Below, in pieces: positions 16,868 through 25,731 of a DNA stretch of 35,865 nt (position 1 is the first letter of the stretch; each line of letters begins with the position of its first letter). The stretch comes from an uncultured Oscillospiraceae bacterium (GTDB lineage Bacteria > Bacillota > Clostridia > Oscillospirales > Acutalibacteraceae), in NCBI GenBank assembly GCA_949297075.1, contig CASFRX010000017.1:1-35865 (forward strand), given 5' to 3'. Under the pieces are notes generated by a model that was not told the origin of the DNA, did not search any database, and saw only the letters and a program-made list of their open reading frames with translations. Both the position numbers and the translations under genes were made by a program.

Positions 16868-17143
16868 ATGAAACTTATCAATATAGGCTTCGGAAACCTT
16901 GTTAATGCAAATCGTCTTATCGCTATAGTCAGCCCTGAATCTGCGCCTATAAAGCGCATTATTCAGGATAGCAAGGAGCGAGGAATGCTTATAGACGCTA
17001 CCCAGGGCAGACGCACAAGAGCTGTTATAATAACCGACAGCGACCATGTTATTTTATCATACCTGCAATCCGAAACCGTTGCCAACAGGCTCAACGATTA
17101 TGATGACGGCGAGGAGGAAGAGGAGGATGAAACCGATGAGTAA
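16868..17143 (+). CDS. remA: RemA family DNA-binding regulator (DUF370)
   Basis: A 91-residue RemA homologue. In Bacillus RemA is a DNA-binding activator of extracellular matrix and osmoprotection genes that forms ring-like oligomers. Residues 1-75 follow the family closely ([21 protein letters not shown], then [23 protein letters not shown]). The tail from about 78 is almost purely acidic (Asp/Glu) and its codons double as ribosome-binding sequence for gmk. The start has AGAGGT upstream and lies 18 bases after yicC. Confidence 0.95.
   Translation: MKLINIGFGNLVNANRLIAIVSPESAPIKRIIQDSKERGMLIDATQGRRTRAVIITDSDHVILSYLQSETVANRLNDYDDGEEEEEDETDE
17112..17126 (+). promoter_or_regulatory. Tandem Shine-Dalgarno sites for gmk inside the remA coding sequence
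   Basis: AGGAGG occurs at 17112-17117 and again at 17121-17126 in the Glu codons of the remA tail. Each lies nine bases before an in-frame ATG (17127 and 17136), so two gmk starts differing by three residues are possible. Confidence 0.7.
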
Positions 17144-17720
17144 CAAAGGTGCTCTGATTATATTTTCTGCTCCTTCGGGCTGCGGCAAGGATACGCTTTT
17201 GAGTGAGCTTTTTAAGCGAGATAGTGCCGGAGATTTTGTGCTTTCACGCTCAATGACTACTCGCTCACCCCGCAGCGAAGAAAAAGACGGCGTGGATTAC
17301 TATTTTGTAAACCGTGAGCATTTTGAGCAGCTTATTGCTCAGGATAAGCTTATTGAATATGCCGAATATAACGGCAACTACTACGGCACACCTAAAGAGC
17401 CTGTAGAAGAATGGCTCAACGAAGGGAAAATTGTCTTTTTGGAAATTGAGGTTCAGGGTGCATCAAAGGTGCGCCAAAGATGTCCCGATGCTGTGAGCAT
17501 TTTTGTTTTGCCGCCATCTCTTGATGAGCTTGAACGCAGACTTCGCAACAGGCAGACGGACAGCGATGAGGTAATTGCCAAGCGCATTGCCCTTGCACCC
17601 GGAGAAATAGAGCGAAGCAAAGAATTCGATTATAATATAGTTAACGATGAGCTCGAAAGAGCTGCAGACGAACTCTACAATATTGTTATTAGTATAAAGG
17701 AGAAAAATCAAAATGGCTAA
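17136..17720 (+). CDS. gmk: Guanylate kinase
   Basis: A 194-residue ATP:GMP phosphotransferase making GDP for nucleotide synthesis and (p)ppGpp pools. The P-loop [10 protein letters not shown] is at 11-20 with K18. The GMP-binding region shows [22 protein letters not shown] (38-58). The length is normal. The start at 17136 overlaps the end of remA by eight bases; an ATG three codons earlier (17127) is also possible. The end overlaps rpoZ by eight bases. Confidence 0.96.
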   Translation: MSNKGALIIFSAPSGCGKDTLLSELFKRDSAGDFVLSRSMTTRSPRSEEKDGVDYYFVNREHFEQLIAQDKLIEYAEYNGNYYGTPKEPVEEWLNEGKIVFLEIEVQGASKVRQRCPDAVSIFVLPPSLDELERRLRNRQTDSDEVIAKRIALAPGEIERSKEFDYNIVNDELERAADELYNIVISIKEKNQNG

Positions 17721-17949
17721 CCAAAACAGAGTTGAAATGAAATTTAATCCCGATTTGAGCGGCGTACTTAAGGGTCACACAAGCCGTTATTCACTTGTTA
17801 TTGCAACAGCAAAGCGTGCCCGTGAAATTTCTCAGGAGGCTGTTGACAACGGCGAAACAATAATTGAAAAGCCTGTTAGCCTTGCGCTTAACGAGTTTAT
17901 CAACGGCGATTATGTACTCGTAGAGCCGGAAGAAATCAGAAATCTTTAA
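17713..17949 (+). CDS. rpoZ: RNA polymerase omega subunit
   Basis: A 78-residue omega subunit that helps assemble and stabilise the beta' subunit. The family core SRYSLVIATAKRAREI and the KPVSLALNEFINGDY segment are evident. It follows gmk as in most Firmicutes. The ATG follows AAAGGAG inside gmk. Confidence 0.95.
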   Translation: MANQNRVEMKFNPDLSGVLKGHTSRYSLVIATAKRAREISQEAVDNGETIIEKPVSLALNEFINGDYVLVEPEEIRNL

Positions 17950-17958
17950 TTTTTAACT

Positions 17959-20397
17959 ATGCCCGGAATGTTTACGGTTGGCGTAGCCTTAGAAAATGCA
18001 GTTTATCACATGGATAAGCTCTATGATTACAAAGTGCCGCTTCTTTTGGCTGAAAAAGCCAAGGTCGGGGTCAGAGTTATTGTGCCTTTCGGCAACGGTA
18101 ATGCAAAGCGTCAAGGCGTTATTTTGCGTATAAATTGCAATCAACCGACTAAAAAGCTTAAAAGTATTTGCGAAATTAAAGACGATGAGCCTTTAGTTGA
18201 CGATGAAATGATAAAGCTTGTGTTTTGGCTTAAAGACAGAACATTCTGCACTTATTTTGATGCTTTCCGCTGCATTTTGCCTACGGGAGTAAATTTAAAG
18301 CTCAGCACATATTACGGCGCTGACCCATCATTTGAGCCTAACACAGAAATCCTGCCGAACGATGAAAAAGAAATATATTTATCCCTGCTAAAGACCTGCA
18401 AATTCGTTGAAAAATCAAAGCTTTTAGATGCTTTCGGATATAAGCCGGACAGTATTATTTTAGATAAGCTCTATAAAAAAGGTGCGCTTTTGCGCAATGT
18501 TGATGCTAAGCGCAGTCTCAGCGATAAAACGCAGACTCTTTATAAGCTTTCTTCGGTTCAAGACGCCAATACCGTTTTGACTAAAAAGCAGCAGGCAGTT
18601 TTCGATTTTTTGAGCGATGTAGGAGCTTCAACGGCAAAGGAGCTTTGCTACTTTACCGGTGTTACCGATGCAGTAATTAAAACCCTTGTAAAAAAGGGGA
18701 TAGTTGAAAGCATTGAAGATGAAGTTTACCGTAGCCCTTTGCAGGGCAAGTCCCTTAAGCCGAAGCCTGAAATAACTCTCAGTCGGGAACAGCAGGAAGC
18801 CTTTGATTCCCTTTACAGTCAGTTTGAGCAGGGTGAAAAAACAGTTTCTCTGCTTTACGGAATAACGGGAAGCGGCAAGACACAGGTTTATATCAAGCTC
18901 ATTGAAAGGGTTTTGGCAAAAGGGCGCTCAGCTATTATGATGGTGCCTGAAATTGCTCTCACTCCTCAGATTGTGGACAAATTTTGTTCTTATTTCGGCG
19001 ATACAATCGCTGTGTTTCATTCTGCGCTCTCTTTGGGCGAGCGTATGGATGAATGGAAGCGTGTGAAACGAGGGGAAGCAAGGGTTGTCATAGGCACCCG
19101 TTCCGCAGTTTTTGCCCCTGTTCAGGATTTAGGTCTTATTGTTATAGATGAGGAGCAGGAGCATACATATAAATCGGAGCAAAGTCCTCGCTATAACGCA
19201 AAAGAGGTTGCTCGTTTTCGCTGTGACGAAAATAATGCGCTTCTGGTGCTTGGCTCTGCTACTCCCGATGTGGAAAGCTTTGCAAGGGCAAAAAGCGGTA
19301 TTTATACGCTGAATACCATTAAAAACCGCTATTCGGGTGCAGCCTTGCCTAAGGTTGTAACGGTAGATATGGCTTATGAGGCTGATAAAACAATCAGCAG
19401 CGAGTTAGCAGAAGCATTAAAAGAAACTTTGACAAAGAAAAAACAGGCGATATTGCTCATAAACCGCAGAGGTTATAATACCTTTGCCGCCTGCAGTGCC
19501 TGCAAAACGGTTGTAACTTGTCCTAATTGCAGTATTTCGTTGACATATCACCATGCAAACGGGAGACTGATGTGCCACTACTGCGGCTATTCTCAGCCCA
19601 TCGCAGACAGCTGTCCGAGTTGCGGAAAGCGTGAAATACGCTATTCGGGTTTCGGTACGCAGATGATAGAGGACGATTTGATTAAGCTCTTCCCCGAAGC
19701 TCGTATTTTGCGTATGGATCAAGACACAACTATGCGCAAAAATTCCCATGAAAAGGCGCTTTCTGCCTTTGCGGCAGGGGAGTATGATATACTTTTAGGC
19801 ACTCAGATGGTTGCCAAGGGTATTGATTTTGAAAATGTAACGCTTGTAGGCGTAGTTTCTGTTGACCAACAGCTTTATAATGATGATTTCAGGAGCCTTG
19901 AGCGCACTTTTTCCCTGCTTACTCAGGTTGTAGGGCGAGCAGGCAGAGGCCAGAATGAGGGTAAAGCAATCATTCAGACTTTGACCCCTGAAAACGATAT
20001 AATTCAGCTTGCGGCTGAGCAGGATTACGATGAATTTTATAAAACGGAAATTGATATTCGCCGCCTGATGACTTATCCGCCTTTCTGCGATTTGTGCGTT
20101 ATAAATTTTTCAGGCGCAGATGAAAATAAAACCCGCTTGGCATCAAAAATGTTTTTTAACAGCTTTAAAGAGCTTGCCGAAACCGATTATAAAAACCAAA
20201 AGCTTATCGTTTTGGGACCGCTTCAGCCGCGTGTTGCAAAAATCAACAATAAGTTCAGGTACAGAATGATAGTTAAATGCAAAAACAGTGCCGAATTCAG
20301 GAGGTTTATTTCAACTCTTCTGGTAAATTTCGGAAAAGATACAAAATTTAGTGATGTGAGTATCTTTGCGGATATTAATCCGGAGAGCATACTATAA
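17959..20397 (+). CDS. priA: Primosomal replication restart helicase PriA
   Basis: An 812-residue 3'-5' DNA helicase that reloads the replisome at stalled forks. The N-terminal DNA-binding and winged-helix parts cover about 1-270. The helicase core has Walker A GITGSGKT at 301-308 and a motif II that reads DEEQ at 397-400, where DEEH is usual. The inserted zinc-binding region (512-555) keeps all eight Cys as four CxxC pairs. Helicase motifs V and VI (GTQMVAKGIDFENV and QVVGRAGRG) are intact. The ATG at 17959 has no good ribosome site, so translation may depend on coupling with rpoZ, which ends nine bases earlier. coaBC, usually found between rpoZ and priA, is absent. Confidence 0.96.
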   Translation: MPGMFTVGVALENAVYHMDKLYDYKVPLLLAEKAKVGVRVIVPFGNGNAKRQGVILRINCNQPTKKLKSICEIKDDEPLVDDEMIKLVFWLKDRTFCTYFDAFRCILPTGVNLKLSTYYGADPSFEPNTEILPNDEKEIYLSLLKTCKFVEKSKLLDAFGYKPDSIILDKLYKKGALLRNVDAKRSLSDKTQTLYKLSSVQDANTVLTKKQQAVFDFLSDVGASTAKELCYFTGVTDAVIKTLVKKGIVESIEDEVYRSPLQGKSLKPKPEITLSREQQEAFDSLYSQFEQGEKTVSLLYGITGSGKTQVYIKLIERVLAKGRSAIMMVPEIALTPQIVDKFCSYFGDTIAVFHSALSLGERMDEWKRVKRGEARVVIGTRSAVFAPVQDLGLIVIDEEQEHTYKSEQSPRYNAKEVARFRCDENNALLVLGSATPDVESFARAKSGIYTLNTIKNRYSGAALPKVVTVDMAYEADKTISSELAEALKETLTKKKQAILLINRRGYNTFAACSACKTVVTCPNCSISLTYHHANGRLMCHYCGYSQPIADSCPSCGKREIRYSGFGTQMIEDDLIKLFPEARILRMDQDTTMRKNSHEKALSAFAAGEYDILLGTQMVAKGIDFENVTLVGVVSVDQQLYNDDFRSLERTFSLLTQVVGRAGRGQNEGKAIIQTLTPENDIIQLAAEQDYDEFYKTEIDIRRLMTYPPFCDLCVINFSGADENKTRLASKMFFNSFKELAETDYKNQKLIVLGPLQPRVAKINNKFRYRMIVKCKNSAEFRRFISTLLVNFGKDTKFSDVSIFADINPESIL

Positions 20398-20422
20398 AAT
20401 GAAGCTATTAAGGTGACTTACT

Positions 20423-20872
20423 ATGGCAATCAGAAAAATTATTACAAAAGAAAATCCACTGCTTCGCAAAAGCAGCAGACCGGTAACAGAGTTTGATTCA
20501 AGACTTGCAACTTTGATTGACGATATGGTGCAAACTATGTATAAGGCAGAGGGTGTCGGTCTTGCGGCTGTTCAGGTAGGCGTCTTGCGCCGAGTAGTTG
20601 TAATTGACTGCGGCGACGGACTTATGGAGCTTGTAAACCCTGAGATTATAGAGCGTGAGGGTGAACAGCAGGAGGTAGAGGGCTGCCTTTCTTTGCCCGG
20701 TGAAAGCGGAGTTACAATCCGTCCTATGAAAGTAAAGGTAAAAGCACAAAACAGAGAGGGCAAATGGTTTTTCTATACAGGTGAAGGTCTTAAAGCAAGA
20801 GCTTTCTGCCATGAAATTGACCATCTTGACGGTGTGCTGTATATTGATAACCTTTCACCTAATCAGAATTAA
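20423..20872 (+). CDS. def: Peptide deformylase
   Basis: A 149-residue metalloenzyme that removes the N-formyl group from nascent proteins. All three motifs are intact: GVGLAAVQ at 44-51, EGCLS at 87-91 (metal ligand C89) and HEIDH at 130-134. The start has AAGGTGA upstream. The next gene, fmt, performs the opposite reaction on initiator tRNA. Confidence 0.97.
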   Translation: MAIRKIITKENPLLRKSSRPVTEFDSRLATLIDDMVQTMYKAEGVGLAAVQVGVLRRVVVIDCGDGLMELVNPEIIEREGEQQEVEGCLSLPGESGVTIRPMKVKVKAQNREGKWFFYTGEGLKARAFCHEIDHLDGVLYIDNLSPNQN

Positions 20873-20899
20873 TAATAAAGATTACAGGAAAATGATATT

Positions 20900-21826
20900 A
20901 TGAAAATAGTATTTATGGGTACGCCCGATTTTGCGGTTGATTGCCTTGAAGCTCTTGTTGCAAGCAAGCACGAGGTTGCGGCTGTATTTTCCCAGCCTGA
21001 CAAACCCCAAGGCAGAAAACAGATTTTAACATCGCCTGATGTTAAAGTTTGTGCACAAAAGTATGATATCCCTGTCTATCAGCCTAATACCCTCAAGGAC
21101 GGCTCATCAACAGCCGTTTTAAAAGAAATTGCTCCGGATTTAATTGTTGTTGTGGCTTATGGCAAGCTGATTCCTCAAGAGATTTTGGATATTCCGCAGT
21201 ATGGCTGCATAAATGTCCATGCTTCCCTTTTGCCAAAGCTCAGAGGTGCCGCACCTATTCAGTGGTCGGTTATCAACGGCGAAAAGGAAACAGGCGTTAC
21301 CACAATGCAGCTTGATGCAGGGCTTGATACAGGCGATATTCTGCTTGTTAAAAAGACTGATATTTTAGAAAACGAAACATCGGGTGAGCTTTTCGACAGG
21401 CTTAAGGTTCTTGGCGCAGAGCTTCTTCTGGAAACCATTGATGCAATTCTTGCAGGCACATTGAATCCCGTTAAGCAGGACGATTCTCAGTCCACCTATG
21501 CTTCCATGCTCAATAAATCAATTTCACCTGTTGACTGGTCAAAGCCTGCTCAGGCAGTGCATAACCACATCCGAGGCTTAGAGCCTTGGCCTGTTGCAAC
21601 TGCCGTTATAAACGGTAAGCCTGTCAAGGTTTTCGGCTCACGCATGGGTAAAGCTTGCGGCAAAGCGGCAGGCGAAGTTGTAAACGCTGAAAAAGAGCTG
21701 GAAATTTGCTGCGGCGACGGTAATTCGGTTGTCATCACACAGATTCAGGCTGAGGGCAAGAAAAAGATGCCTGCGGCAGATTTTCTGCGAGGCTTTAAAA
21801 TTGAAAAAGGAACACTTTTAGAATAA
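20900..21826 (+). CDS. fmt: Methionyl-tRNA formyltransferase
   Basis: A 308-residue enzyme that formylates Met-tRNAfMet using 10-formyl-THF. The N-terminal Rossmann domain begins KIVFMGTPDFAV, the catalytic and folate region reads HASLLPKLRGAAPIQ with LDTGDIL after it, and the C-terminal tRNA-binding beta-barrel starts near residue 205. Length is normal. The gap to def is 27 bases. ACAGGAAAATGAT precedes the start. Confidence 0.97.
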   Translation: MKIVFMGTPDFAVDCLEALVASKHEVAAVFSQPDKPQGRKQILTSPDVKVCAQKYDIPVYQPNTLKDGSSTAVLKEIAPDLIVVVAYGKLIPQEILDIPQYGCINVHASLLPKLRGAAPIQWSVINGEKETGVTTMQLDAGLDTGDILLVKKTDILENETSGELFDRLKVLGAELLLETIDAILAGTLNPVKQDDSQSTYASMLNKSISPVDWSKPAQAVHNHIRGLEPWPVATAVINGKPVKVFGSRMGKACGKAAGEVVNAEKELEICCGDGNSVVITQIQAEGKKKMPAADFLRGFKIEKGTLLE

Positions 21827-21859
21827 TTTCAGAAACAGATCAAGAAAGAAGGAGTATTT

Positions 21860-22558
21860 ATGGGTTGGCTTTATTATGATTATTATTATCTTGTGCTTGT
21901 AGTGCCTATGCTTATTCTTTCGCTCATTGCTCAGGCCATGGTTAAATCTACTTTCAATAAGCAGGCTAAGGTCTTGGCTTCCCGCGGTTTAACAGGCGAG
22001 CAGGCGGCGGCAAGAGTGCTTTATCACTACGGTATCAACGATGTTCGTATTGAGCTTTCACCCTCTGGCAAGTTATCTGATCATTTTGACCCTAAGAGTA
22101 ATGTTATTCGCCTTTCAAACGGCGTGTATCAAAGCTCAAGCGTTGCCGCTATAGGCGTAGCCTGCCACGAAGCAGGCCATGCTGCTCAGCACGCAGAGGG
22201 ATACTTGCCCATTAAAATTCGCAATGCAATTTTGCCCATTTGCAATATCGGTTCAACGCTCGGACTGCCCCTTGCAATTATCGGCTATTTTATGGGCTTT
22301 GAGCCTTTCGTTTCAATCGGACTTTTGCTCTACGCCCTTATAGCTGTTTTTCAGTTTGCAACCTTGCCGGTAGAGCTCAATGCAAGCAAAAGAGCCCTTG
22401 CCGTTATTGAAGAAACAGGTATGCTGCAAGGAGATGAGATAGGGGGAGCCAAAAAGGTTTTGACCGCTGCAGCGATGACTTATATAACGGCGCTGTTAGT
22501 ATCCCTCGCTAACCTGTTAAGATTTGTATTGCGTTTTAGTTCACGGAGAGATAGATGA
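21860..22558 (+). CDS. YugP-like membrane zinc metallopeptidase
   Basis: A 232-residue polytopic membrane protein of the neutral zinc metallopeptidase (YugP) family. The zinc motif HEAGH is at 103-107 (H103, E104, H107), preceded by SNGVYQSSSVAAIGVACHE. One helix lies before it (about 10-27) and three after it (about 124-160 and 205-225). The substrate is unknown. AAGGAG precedes the ATG. It sits between fmt and rsmB, which are adjacent in Bacillus, and overlaps rsmB by four bases. Confidence 0.9.
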   Translation: MGWLYYDYYYLVLVVPMLILSLIAQAMVKSTFNKQAKVLASRGLTGEQAAARVLYHYGINDVRIELSPSGKLSDHFDPKSNVIRLSNGVYQSSSVAAIGVACHEAGHAAQHAEGYLPIKIRNAILPICNIGSTLGLPLAIIGYFMGFEPFVSIGLLLYALIAVFQFATLPVELNASKRALAVIEETGMLQGDEIGGAKKVLTAAAMTYITALLVSLANLLRFVLRFSSRRDR

Positions 22559-23880
22559 AAACAGCCAGACAGATTGCTTTTGAGGCGCTGAACAAAATTG
22601 AACGGGATAAATCCTATTCAAATTTAACCTTAGACAGCTTTTTATATTCCGCTCAACTTTCAAAAACTGACAGCGGCTTTGTGAGTGCGCTTGTGTACGG
22701 AGTGCTTGAAAGGACAATAACTCTTGATTATTGCCTTTCAAGACATCTCAAGCAGCACATCAAAAAGCTTAAGCCGCAGGTTTTAACCGCTTTGCGCCTT
22801 GGTACATATCAGCTCCTTTTTATGGATAAAATACCCCGGTCTGCGGCTGTTAACGAAAGCGTTACCCTTGTTAAGAAAAACGGCTGTGCCTTTGCTTCGG
22901 GCTTAACCAATGCGGTGCTTCGTGCAGTTGCAAAAGAAGGGTTAGTTCTCCCTGACGAAAGCAATAATAAAATATATTATTATTCGGTTAAGTATTCATT
23001 CCCCGACTGGCTTATAAGGCTTTGGATTGAAAGCTACGGCGAGGAAAATGCCCTTGGCATTATGGCTTCCTGCGATGGCAGACCACCACTTACGGTAAGA
23101 ACGAATACCCTCAGGACAACTACCGAAAGCTTAGTATCGGAACTTGAAAAAGTGGGAGTTTCGGTATCTTTGTCAGCCGCAGAGGATTCTCTCAGCCTTG
23201 AAAAATGCGGCAGTGTTGAAAGACTGTCATCCTTTGAAAAAGGTTTATTTCATGTTCAGGATGCCGCCTCTCAGCTATGCGTTGCCGCTCTTAATCCTCA
23301 ACCCGGAGATACTGTCTTGGACCTTTGTTCAGCTCCCGGCGGCAAGGCTTTCACTTGTGCCGAGCGTATGGAAAACCGGGGAAGAATTATAGCTTGCGAT
23401 ATACACAGCCACCGCCTTGCGCTTATAAAAGAGGGTGCAAACAGGCTTGGCATAGATATAATTGATGTTAAGCGAAGCGATGCTTCGGTTTATAGTGAGG
23501 GTATGCCCTTGGCGGATAGAGTCCTTTGCGATGTTCCGTGTTCAGGTTTGGGTATTATTCGCCGCAAGCCCGAAATCCGTTGCAAGAACAGTGCCGAGAT
23601 TGACAATTTACCTATATTGCAGTACAATATATTGATAAATGCCGCTCGTTATGTAAAAGAGTCAGGCCGTTTGGTTTATTCGACCTGTGCTCTTAACCCT
23701 GCGGAAAATGAAGAAGTTTGTAAACGCTTTTTGGCGGAAAATAAAGAATTTGTGCCTGTTGATATTTCTGCAGTTGCCCCCGAAGCGTATAGCGACGGTT
23801 ATATGCTGACACTTATGCCCCATATTAATTCAACAGACGGTTTCTTTATTGCGGCCTTTGAGAGGAGAAGTAACAGTTGA
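22555..23880 (+). CDS. rsmB: 16S rRNA m5C967 methyltransferase RsmB
   Basis: A 441-residue RsmB (Sun/Fmu) enzyme that methylates C967 of 16S rRNA. The N-terminal NusB-like RNA-binding domain covers about 1-135. The catalytic domain has the SAM loop DLCSAPGGKAF (256-266) and the two catalytic cysteines C329 in DVPCSGLG and C378 in STCALNPAENE. The first start codon overlaps the end of the YugP gene as ATGA. Confidence 0.96.
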   Translation: MKTARQIAFEALNKIERDKSYSNLTLDSFLYSAQLSKTDSGFVSALVYGVLERTITLDYCLSRHLKQHIKKLKPQVLTALRLGTYQLLFMDKIPRSAAVNESVTLVKKNGCAFASGLTNAVLRAVAKEGLVLPDESNNKIYYYSVKYSFPDWLIRLWIESYGEENALGIMASCDGRPPLTVRTNTLRTTTESLVSELEKVGVSVSLSAAEDSLSLEKCGSVERLSSFEKGLFHVQDAASQLCVAALNPQPGDTVLDLCSAPGGKAFTCAERMENRGRIIACDIHSHRLALIKEGANRLGIDIIDVKRSDASVYSEGMPLADRVLCDVPCSGLGIIRRKPEIRCKNSAEIDNLPILQYNILINAARYVKESGRLVYSTCALNPAENEEVCKRFLAENKEFVPVDISAVAPEAYSDGYMLTLMPHINSTDGFFIAAFERRSNS

Positions 23881-24908
23881 AGAAAGATATAAAATCAATG
23901 TCTGAGGCTGAGCTTTCTTCTCAGTTTGCCGAGCTCGGCTTGCCAAATTTCAGAGCTAAACAGGTTTGGCAATGGCTTGAGCAAAAAGGTGTAATGTCTT
24001 TTGACGAAATGACAAATCTTTCAAAGGATTTGCGTGAAAAGCTCAAAGCGGAATTTGAAATCTGCGGCTGTGAAATAGAAAAGAAATCTGTTTCTGCCCT
24101 GGATTCAACTGTTAAATATCTGTTTAAGCTCCACGATGGCGAGTTCATAGAAAGCGTTTTAATGAAATATAAATACGGCTATTCCCTTTGTGTTTCAACT
24201 CAGGTTGGCTGCCGTATGAACTGTGCTTTCTGTGCTACGGGTGTCGGCGGCTTTGTCCGCAATCTTTCACCATCGGAGATTTTAAGCCAGATTCATGCCG
24301 CACAAAACGATATGGATATCAGGGTTTCCCATATTGTCCTCATGGGTATGGGAGAGCCTATGGATAATTACGATAATGTTATTTGTTTTTTAAAGCTTGT
24401 CAATAATGATAATGGGCTTAATATCGGTATGCGTAATATTTCCCTTTCTACCTGCGGTATTATCCCCGGCATCGAAAAGCTTGCGAAAGAGGATTTACAG
24501 CTTACTCTTTCTGTCTCACTGCACGCTCCAAACGATGAAATCCGTTCAAGGCTTATGCCTGTGAATAAAAAATACGGCGTAGATGAGCTGCTTGCGGCTT
24601 GCAGGGCTTATGCCGATAAAACATCACGCAGAATATCTTATGAATATGCAATGTTCGGCGGAGTTAACGATAGCGATGAATGTGCCCGTGAATTGGCTCA
24701 AAAGCTCAAAGGCACACTTTCTCATATTAACCTTATTCCGGCCAATGATGTTACGGAAAGCGGTCTGAAATCAAGCACGCCGGAAAGAATTAAGGCCTTT
24801 ACGCATATTCTTGAAAAAAGCGGCAGAAATGTAACTGTCAGGCGCAGTCTCGGCGGAGATATTGATGCATCATGCGGTCAGTTAAGAAGCAAGCACAAGA
24901 AAGCTTGA
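23877..24908 (+). CDS. rlmN: 23S rRNA/tRNA adenine-C2 methyltransferase RlmN
   Basis: A 343-residue radical-SAM enzyme that methylates C2 of A2503 in 23S rRNA and of A37 in some tRNAs. The iron-sulfur motif is C112-x3-C116-x2-C119 (GCRMNCAFCATG). The substrate-binding segments MGMGEPMDNYDNV and the C-terminal SSTPERIKAF and GGDIDASCGQLR segment with the second catalytic Cys are present. The start is TTG, overlapping the rsmB stop as TTGA, with GAGGAGAAG upstream. Confidence 0.96.
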   Translation: MKKDIKSMSEAELSSQFAELGLPNFRAKQVWQWLEQKGVMSFDEMTNLSKDLREKLKAEFEICGCEIEKKSVSALDSTVKYLFKLHDGEFIESVLMKYKYGYSLCVSTQVGCRMNCAFCATGVGGFVRNLSPSEILSQIHAAQNDMDIRVSHIVLMGMGEPMDNYDNVICFLKLVNNDNGLNIGMRNISLSTCGIIPGIEKLAKEDLQLTLSVSLHAPNDEIRSRLMPVNKKYGVDELLAACRAYADKTSRRISYEYAMFGGVNDSDECARELAQKLKGTLSHINLIPANDVTESGLKSSTPERIKAFTHILEKSGRNVTVRRSLGGDIDASCGQLRSKHKKA

Positions 24909-24930
24909 TTATATAGATAATGCTACCAAC

Positions 24931-24984
24931 GAAAGGGGAAAGCACGAGCAACTACTTTTACTTATTTCGTGCTTATTGCAAACT
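24931..24984 (+). promoter_or_regulatory. Shine-Dalgarno separated from the prpC start by a hairpin
   Basis: GAAAGGGG at 24931-24938 is the only ribosome site before prpC, but it lies 46 bases from the ATG at 24985. Between them AAGCACGA (24940-24947) pairs perfectly with TCGTGCTT (24967-24974) over a 19-base loop. Folding the hairpin leaves 11 unpaired bases between the site and the ATG. There is no T-run, so it is not a terminator. Confidence 0.6.
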
Positions 24985-25716
24985 ATGAGAGTCACAGCTA
25001 AAACAGATATCGGAAAGGTTAGAAGCTCCAACCAGGATTCTTATTCGGCGGGTGAATTGCCCGGCGGCGTTGCCTGGGCTGTCGTTTGCGACGGTATGGG
25101 CGGAGCCAACGGAGGAAATGTTGCGAGCTCTGTTTCCGTGCGCATGATTTCACATTCGATTGACGAGGGATACCGCAACGGCATGCGGCCGTCGTCAATA
25201 CGCAATATGCTGGAATCTGCTATATCGGGTGCCAATGCGTGCGTTTTTGATATGGCTAAAAATGACGAAACACTTACGGGAATGGGGACAACCTGCGTTG
25301 CCGCTTTAATTGCCGACGGTATGGTTTATATATCCCATGTCGGAGACAGCAGAGCCTATATAATATCCAAGGGCGGAACCTTGCGACAGCTTACAAGAGA
25401 CCATTCGGTAGTTCAAAATTTGCTTGAAACGGGAAGCATTACAAGCGAAGAAGCTAAAAACTATCCCGGTAAAAATATAATAACAAGAGCGCTTGGCGTT
25501 GAAGAAACAGTTTGCGTTGATTTTTGCGAGGAAGAATTTTCTCAGGATGATATATTGCTTATTTGTACTGACGGTCTTACAAACTTTGTAAGCGATGAAG
25601 ATATCATAAACGCAACTTCGGACGGCAGATATTTTGAATATGCCGAACGGTTGGTAGAACTTGCTAATTCCCATGGCGGCGGAGACAACATTACCGTTGT
25701 TTCCATTTCAGCTTAA
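24985..25716 (+). CDS. prpC: PP2C-family Ser/Thr protein phosphatase
   Basis: A 243-residue manganese/magnesium-dependent phosphatase, partner of the PrkC kinase encoded next. PP2C motifs are all present: NQDSY (16-20), CDGMGG with D36, GMGTT, HVGDSRAY, the DHS region, DGLTNFVSD and GGGDNIT near the end. The start is taken at ATG 24985, which aligns with family N-termini; an in-frame TTG at 24976 adds three residues. The unusual leader is described separately. The phosphatase reverses PrkC phosphorylation, including of translation factors. Confidence 0.95.
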   Translation: MRVTAKTDIGKVRSSNQDSYSAGELPGGVAWAVVCDGMGGANGGNVASSVSVRMISHSIDEGYRNGMRPSSIRNMLESAISGANACVFDMAKNDETLTGMGTTCVAALIADGMVYISHVGDSRAYIISKGGTLRQLTRDHSVVQNLLETGSITSEEAKNYPGKNIITRALGVEETVCVDFCEEEFSQDDILLICTDGLTNFVSDEDIINATSDGRYFEYAERLVELANSHGGGDNITVVSISA

Positions 25717-25731
25717 AAGGAGACTTGAGTT

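Noticed and set aside
24940..24975. Terminator between rlmN and prpC
   Set aside because: The hairpin has a 19-base loop and is not followed by a T-run.
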